NCBI GenBank assembly: GCA_026008535.1
Contig: BRKX01000006.1
Span: 5,540,501 to 5,604,500, forward strand
Source of the DNA: Perilla frutescens
Taxonomy: Eukaryota > Streptophyta > Magnoliopsida > Lamiales > Lamiaceae
Direction: 5' to 3'
DNA length: 64,000 nt
The position numbers were made by a program, and so were the translations under genes. Within the stretch, counting starts at the first letter, position 1. Each line of letters begins with the position of its first letter. Below the pieces are notes generated by a model, which was given only the letters and a program-made list of their open reading frames with translations, was not told where the DNA came from and ran no database searches. Of this stretch, positions 57,770 through 64,000 are shown piece by piece.

Positions 57770-58601
57770 ACAACACATAATATGCAACAACAAACCAGCC
57801 TTGCACAATCTATAAATGGAAAAGGAATATTTATCAAGATTCAAGATTATCATTGTCATCAAGTCTGAGTTTTGACTACTGCTGATTGAAGTAATCGATT
57901 AACTCTATGTTTCACTATTAATCACCGAAAATTACATATTAAAAGAAGAAAAAAAAAAATTCTTTTTCTATTTTTTTTTAAAAAAAAGTGTAGAAATACG
58001 ATTAGATCAGTGGGTTACCTTTAGGGATAGGTGTCTGGCAACAGCCAGTCTCGAATCCATACCCGTTATTGTCATTTGCACAAAATGCGACCCCGCCAGA
58101 GTCGTTCCAGCTCCTACAAAACGATATGCAGCTGCCTCCGAAACTCCGCTTGTTAGCAAGACCGATCATCGCCACCCCATCATCGCAGCCAATGGCGGTG
58201 AGCCAATTGTGATCCGAAAACGTATATTGAGTTGCAGAAAAGTTAAAATGTAGTCTCTTGAATTGGAGACCTCCTTCACCGTAGCTGGAAAACGCCACCT
58301 TCCATGACTTTACCCGAATAATTGAACGGTTTCTTTCAATAATTTCTGAATTCATACTGGGGAGGTAGGCTTTTGGCAGGTTGTAGGAAACATTGCAATT
58401 AATTTCGAAAGATGGCCCCATGGAGCAACCCGGCCCGACTCCGAATGGATACGGAATTTTTAAACTTCCACATCGGCCCGGGCACCCCGGCCTTGCGATT
58501 GAGCCAGAGGAAGAGGAAGAGGGTAATGCAAGAAGCAAGATCATGAAATGGAGGAGACAAGTGATTTGCAGAAACGTTTTGAAAATGAGAGAGAATTTCA
58601 A
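56196..58601 (-). pseudogene. Wall-associated receptor kinase-like gene, broken
   Basis: Exon 1 (58601-58019) encodes a signal peptide ('LLHFMILLLALPSSSSS') and a GUB_WAK pectin-binding domain ('CPGRCGSLKIPYPFGVGPGC', later 'GGSCISFC', 'GYGFETGCCQTPIPK'). A 0.83-kb intron leads to a second exon from 57190, joining in frame. It encodes a membrane segment ('GLGIGLGFITIIAICLMLC') and a kinase with 'ILGQGTQGIVYKG', 'VAIKRLK', 'LLGCCL', 'DFGIPRVV', 'TFGYFDPEY' and 'DVYSFGVVINELLT'. The catalytic loop reads YDRNMKSTN instead of YHRDIKSTN, so the catalytic Asp is Asn. A TAA at 56417-56415 follows 'ELLTR'; homology continues to 56196 ('VAKLAERCLSPKGQTKPTMK') with another stop. The EGF exon usual for the family is missing. 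The 452-residue product could at most be a pseudokinase. Confidence 0.85.
57726..57770. repeat. (TTA)n microsatellite in the kinase gene intron
   Basis: About fourteen ATT/TTA units inside the intron between the ectodomain and kinase exons. Confidence 0.95.
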
Positions 58602-59354
58602 TGCAATATCTCAATTTGTTTGATGATCTCGCAAGCTGGCGCGTGGGTTATATATATAGATTTAAGTTGAGAAGATAATTTATTGAAATTGAAGAAAGTT
58701 GATGTGCGGTTAATTTGTGCATTATTACATGTGATCGATCGACCGGGATTTACCTAAGTAATAACCATAGTTGTTGCAACTGAGTTTTCATCACGACAAA
58801 AAATGGCATGGGGTATACGTCAATCTACTTCATTCAGTTAATTTTTTTTGGATGGAATCGTTTATTAGGCTGTTGATGTTAGTTACGTCCGGTGTTAAAC
58901 CATTCCATTTTTTGCTAAAGTGTGATTTACCTATTCTCAAAACCAAAATGCAGACTTTACTCGGTTCCCTCGTCATAAAAGAAAAGAGAGAGAGATAATT
59001 ACTGTTACGAAATTAATTCAGATAGATATTACATACAATTTACCGCAGAGCTATATAATTTAGGCTACCGTTCTTGGGGGAAAAAAAAGATAGTTTACAC
59101 CACGGCACAATTAATTAACACAGTGGTTATCATAAAATTAATCTTTATATCATCATTTTTCTAATTAACAATCTAGAATATTTTTTTTTTACAACTAACA
59201 ATCTAGATTATTAATTATCTATAACGACTCATATATACCATAAATGGAGGTACAAGGGTTTGCAAGGTGAAAATGAATTTCGCAATCACTAGTCGAAAAA
59301 AGAAGTATAATTAAATACATGATTGTAACGTATACATTTTTTATTTTATATTAT
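58602..59354. other. Upstream region of the receptor kinase gene
   Basis: A TATATATAGA motif at about 58651-58660, some 50-60 bp upstream of the start codon (minus strand), could be the TATA element. Beyond that no gene is recognised. Confidence 0.4.
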
Positions 59355-59640
59355 GTTATATTAGAATTGGTTGCTCCAACCATTGCGGAAAAAAAAAATA
59401 GAGTTAATATTGACGCTAGTGTTATAATTATACAATAAACATGCAGTAGTAAAGTAAATCAGTTTGGAGAAAAATAATTTTAAATCACAAGCTTTAACAA
59501 TATATACATGAGATTGCCCTATGGTGAAACTTCACTATAAGTCGATCAACGTGAAAATACAAAACACACATAGTTCATCTTTAATTGGTTCATTCCCTCG
59601 GATTCAATCTATGAAAAAATATAACTATTTAATCTAAGAC
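59355..59640. repeat. Degraded LTR fragment related to the solo LTR at 20766
   Basis: Shared phrases in the same order: 'ttagaatt.gttgc', 'gctagtgtta', 'aacatgcag', 'aaataa.ttttaaatcaca', 'gattgcc' and 'ggtt.ac.tccct'. Similarity is patchy and the ends are not defined. Confidence 0.45.
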
Positions 59641-59718
59641 AAGTATAACATATTAAAAAAAAATAGATTAGTCTCGGTTCACTCTGGTCCTCGAAAAATT
59701 TCTATGAAAAAAATATGG

Positions 59719-60077
59719 GCAAGTCTCTTGTACATAAGATGTACATGAGACGGTCAACGCGTGTTGACCCGGTCAATACTTTGACCAAAAAATCCGTCAA
59801 AATTAGTACTATTCATAATACTGAAAAGTATCATTTCAAAGGCTAAAAAGTATCATTTGTATCAATAAAAAGTATTGGACAAAATAAAAAAATAAAGAAA
59901 AAAACTGTTAAGATCAGTATCAATTGACACACTAAAAAGCATCATTCGAAATTAAAAAAAGTATCAATTGTATCCCTAAAAAATATCACCAATTTTCACA
60001 ATTTTTTTGGTGAACGCTTTGACCGAGTCAACGCGCGTTGACCGTCTCATATACATCTTATGCACAGGAGTTTTTGC
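59719..60077. mobile_element. Foldback MITE with GTTGACC/GGTCAAC motifs, copy 2
   Basis: Left arm 'cataagatgtacatgagacg' followed by GTCAACGCGTGTTGACC. The right arm on the minus strand is 'cataagatgtatatgagacg' followed by GTCAACGCGCGTTGACT. The interior has several 'aaaaagtatca' units in both orientations. Same family as 10698-11094. Confidence 0.85.
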
Positions 60078-61053
60078 GAAAAAAATATAATATGATTATC
60101 TAATATAAGATAACTATAACATTCAAGCCTGCAATGAGATTTAATTTATTATTCTCGATCCACTCTCTTGCATATTCTTTATGGAAAACAATATCCATCC
60201 TCAACAGAGATAGCCCCAAAAACACACAAGCCCAATTTTTCTTTATTTTTAGGGCCCAATTAGTATACTAAGTCCTTTTATTTTAAAATGGTGAAGTATT
60301 GGGCTTTTGAGCCCATGTATGAATATATTTATTTGATGCCCAATTATTATCGGACAAGGTGAACGAATACATTAGACGATAGTACTCGTCAATTCAAACT
60401 CGTAGAAATTTATTTTACCTAAATAGGAGCCCAATTGATCAATTTATAATTTATTTTCTATCATAGTTTTTAAATTAGGGTTAGTAAAATGGAGAATATA
60501 AATACCCTCACCTCCATTTTGATATCATTTTTTTTATCCATTTCCAAAAACAGATCAGCCCCTTGTTCTTAAAATCTTTATTTCGATTTTTAACTCATAA
60601 TCGGAGTTTATGGGCTGTGTTATAGTTAATTATCTATTTTAGTTGTTGTCTTGAGTTTGTATCGATAGTAGTTGTTGTGTTATGGAACCCGTAGGGAGTA
60701 GAATGGGTAAGGAAGAAGATAAAAACTTTGGAGTTTTGCTGTGTTGGGAGTGTGATTGCCGTGAGTTTTTAAGGATATGTTAGTTCAATTGGAGCTGAAG
60801 GCTTAGGTTTTGATGATAATTTTGTGCTCTGCTGCATCAAATATCATTTAATTGAAGTCAAGGAATGTTTTAAAATCTTGGATATATTCAACCAGTTGGT
60901 GTCGGATTTTTTCATAATCAATTCTAGATTTTGGATTTTTTTTATGTTTCGAAAAGCTTTTATTATTAGAATTAGAGAATAAATCATGATATTTAATGTT
61001 ATTTAATTAAGAGCCTAAATACTTACTCAAAGCTCAACAACGGTATCACTATT
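60078..61053. other. Intergenic, no gene recognised
   Basis: AT-rich with runs of GCCCAATT/GCCCA phrases between 60220 and 60440, and no conserved reading frame on either strand. Confidence 0.45.
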
Positions 61054-62006
61054 TAACACCTAGCTAGGCCAGCTTCTACCATATATCCAAAATTAGTTTG
61101 TTACGTTATTGTACAATATTATAAAAAAAAAAAATAGACAAATTGAACGTACGCCAACACAATCCATTCACCAAAACCTAGAAGGCTAGAAGGGTAGAAT
61201 TGATAACAAAATCTATTCGTTACAAAGGAAAAATTAAAATAAAACTCTACCCAAGAAAATAATTCTTTTTGCAATTTAAGTGGCTAGATTTTAATTCGGA
61301 ATTATATATCTAACGTACTTAGTTCTCGATATTAAACTATCGCAAGAAGAAATAGTGTATAGTTTACACCACTTATTTATGCTTTTACATTTTGTGAGAG
61401 CACACAACTATATAAGGTTTTGTACGTACAAATATAGTTACGTTGCTGGAGTTTTTAAGAGAGAATTGGAGGTTAATGTTGTATTTTTCACTATGAAATT
61501 TTATAAATACTAACAATTACGTTGGAGTGAAATTTAATAAAGTACAATTAAAAAAATTGAAAAATAATGTACACATAATTACAGTTCAAAACCCTCATCA
61601 TTGGCATTAGGTCCTGGTACTAATGAATTGCTTTGTAAAAATTAAACAGTAATTAATATCCTGACTAATTGGTTAGTACCCACTCAGTTATAAATTGGAG
61701 ATAATTTTTTTATACAATTGCAGATAATATTGATAACTTTATCTTTAGGCGTGTTTAGTTTCTTAAGGAAAAGTGTCTCTTTAATTCATCACATGCATGT
61801 TAACTATAAATATATTTACATGAAAACAACATCATATAATATAACTCCAAGGCTTCGTATAATTGTCGCTTTTAATACTATTTCGGGATAAGCTTTGTTA
61901 GTACAACTATATACAAAATTATGTTGCAATATTTTTTTTATCGTACATAATTATTAGAGTGTGAGCTGAACATGGGAACCTCAGGCCTTTATTTCATATT
62001 ATTTCC
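61054..62006. repeat. Segmental duplication, copy 2 (without the SINE)
   Basis: Aligns with 54379-55437, with indels. The SINE target site is intact here, so this copy preserves the pre-insertion state. The receptor kinase gene lies between the two copies. Confidence 0.88.
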
Positions 62007-62892
62007 ATTTGAGATTGATCGAGACTACAAATTGTATTGATTTTTTTTGTGAAAATGAAAATATGGTAGGACGAGTGTATTCATTTTGAAGTTATAGGCT
62101 TGAAAATAAGAATGTATTTGACTAATTCATGCAATCCCGTTGTCCCACAAATATAGTCTTCTTCGATCCGTTATTCACATATGTTAAAAAAAATCTATCT
62201 AATATTATTAAAAAATAAAAATAAATAGAATTGAACTTCCTATTGTACACTTATTTATTCTTTCGAAAGAAAAACCTTGTTCGTTTCAAAAACATTAAAT
62301 ATATAGGAGGGTATTAAGAAAATAAAATTTCAATACTCACCTAATAAGAAAAGATTAACAATTTAAAAAAAAGTAAAAAATACATAAAAAACCATATTAT
62401 GACCTTATTTATTTCTTCAAAAGAAAAGGATTGTTAATTTTAAATTAAGAATATTATATAGAGTTATATTAAGTAAATTAAAGTTTCATAAATAAGTGGT
62501 TATGTTGAGAAAAAAAAGGGGAACACGAGACTACATTTGCCCAAAGATCTAGTATTAAAAGGGGAGTTATCACATATTATATTCAAGATTAAGAAAAATT
62601 ATAAATGGAGAGAGTCACACCACAAGTTTCTTCATTCTTTTTGCCGTCGTTTCAATTTCATCACTGGTAAAGGTTCCTTAATGCTAATCACAAATGCTTT
62701 AGATAATAGCTTTCTGTTTTTTTTTTTTGTTTTTTTTAATACTTTAGGTGTATATATATATATATATATATGGCTTGATTGATTTAGATAATAATTCTAT
62801 CTACGTATTCTATTATTGGAATGCAAGGCTTTATAGTACCAACCCCACCCATACCCACATATATCTAATTATTTATATTAAAATTAATATTG

Positions 62893-62935
<43 letters not shown>

Positions 62936-64000
62936 AATTAATTTGTTGTGTTTTCTTGTACTGTATTATTGTATTATTTGAAGGATTCATAGTATATATT
63001 ACTAGCAATATTCCGCCCGTGCGATGCACGGACTATCATATATATATTTTTCAATTTTTTTAATAATGAATAATTCAATAAACATGTTTGTATAGAACAT
63101 TATGACAAAGACATATCTTTTTGTAAAATTAAAATATGTTAAAATATAGAAGATGAATATTGCATATACAGGTGTTTAAACGCTAAATATGGTAGCTTTT
63201 TAGGTTGAAATGAACTCACTTTTCACAACTGATCCAAGTAACATTTAAAATGTCTTATGCTTACAATTTCATTCCATGATTTTATACAATGATTAATTAA
63301 TATTAATCAAATAAATTTAAGATGGACTTGGGTAGCCTGTCAGATGGACTCTGATTTTTTTTCCCGCAAAAAAATATATACCCTAAAATTGAATATGGTT
63401 GGCTCGCGTGGTGCACTTATCAGCCCTCAAGCGTGACTTTGTCACCACGCTGATTACCCATACTAAAGCCCATATTATTTTTTTCCCGAAATAAATATAA
63501 ATCCTAAAATGAAATTAGTGAATCTTAAAATTAATAAAGTGAATAAAGCGTGGGCTCGTGCATTGCACTCGATAATTAATTGAGATGTGATAATCTCTAA
63601 CTGATGATACTTTGAGATTATGGGTGATACTTTTTAGGATTACCATTTATATTTTTTCTTGGAATTTTTTTTTCTTTTTAGGATTATGAATTTATTTAAA
63701 AAAAGAGCCCACAACTAAGAGAAAGTAATATTATTTTGTTTATTTATGTATTTAATTAAATTTTCTAATTTGTTGGTTATAACCGATAGGATTAACATTA
63801 CATTTGAAATAAGTGGACAAACTATTTTATTTTTAAAGTATAACCATAAGAAATTTTAGGACACTTCTTGATGTGTTTATAAAAGGACTTCCTCTACAGT
63901 GCAAGGGGCACAACACTACTTGTGTAATTTTTTAAAATAAAATTGTCTCGTTTTGATGTCTTTGATTTTTTTTCTTTATTAATTGAAACATTAAACCTAA
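62007..64000. other. AT-rich intergenic DNA
   Basis: No gene recognised. Contains TA microsatellites (about 62750-62771 and 62898-62931). A phrase 'ccgcccgtgcgatgcacgga' at about 63014-63033 belongs to a widespread plant repeat (compare 25660). 63395-63640 has imperfect inverted phrases ('gctcgcgtggtgcactt' / 'gtgcattgcactcgataa') that may be a MITE. Confidence 0.4.

Overview
This is plant nuclear DNA from a eudicot. The genes have introns, the base composition is AT-rich, and nearly every plant repeat class is present: Copia, Athila-type Gypsy, CACTA, hAT, a LINE remnant, a SINE and MITE-like elements. The one clearly intact host gene and a wall-associated-kinase relic are compatible with an asterid, but the species cannot be fixed from this sequence. 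It reads as a gene-poor, heavily invaded interval.

Layout. 1-1.7 kb: an array of ATGCTAAAAT-type repeats. 1.8-8.8 kb: a complete but coding-dead Ty1/Copia element with two LTRs and a perfect 5-bp target duplication. 10.4-13.1 kb: a probable hAT-like element holding a MITE and a LINE RNase H relic. 13.6-23.2 kb: a CACTA (En/Spm) transposon that holds exons 2-5 of a 2-alkenal reductase gene on its minus strand. It is itself split by a solo LTR (16981-18422) and by a 3.5-kb hAT element (19203-22685) that carries another solo LTR (20766-21828). 23.9-24.8 kb: a second hAT element. 26.9-29.5 kb: the intact five-exon 2-alkenal reductase gene (minus strand), apparently the source paralogue of the captured copy or a close relative of it. 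31.5-33.2 kb: the remains of an ankyrin-repeat gene. 35.5-46.9 kb: two Athila-type elements head to head. The left one keeps its 3' LTR in minus orientation, split by another solo LTR. The right one keeps 5' LTR, primer-binding site, gag, protease, RT/RNase H and half of integrase. 47.8-49.4 kb: trinucleotide and minisatellite arrays. 49.4-54.0 kb: a run of MITE-like inverted-repeat elements. 54.4-55.4 and 61.1-62.0 kb: a diverged segmental duplication, with a SINE in the first copy only. 56.2-58.6 kb: a wall-associated receptor kinase gene (minus strand) with a broken kinase domain. 62-64 kb: AT-rich non-coding DNA.

How the parts relate. The most notable structure is the CACTA element. Its terminal inverted repeat, the captured host exons with their introns, and the element's own Transposase_24-like and Ulp1-protease-like genes lie in one order on one segment. 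Later insertions each left exact target duplications, so the ancestral reading frame can be followed across them. The SINE and a Stowaway-like MITE both have their empty sites inside this window, in duplicated copies, which gives relative dates. I found no tRNA, rRNA or CRISPR array. All identities below come from reading the sequence and remembered family features; no database search was run.
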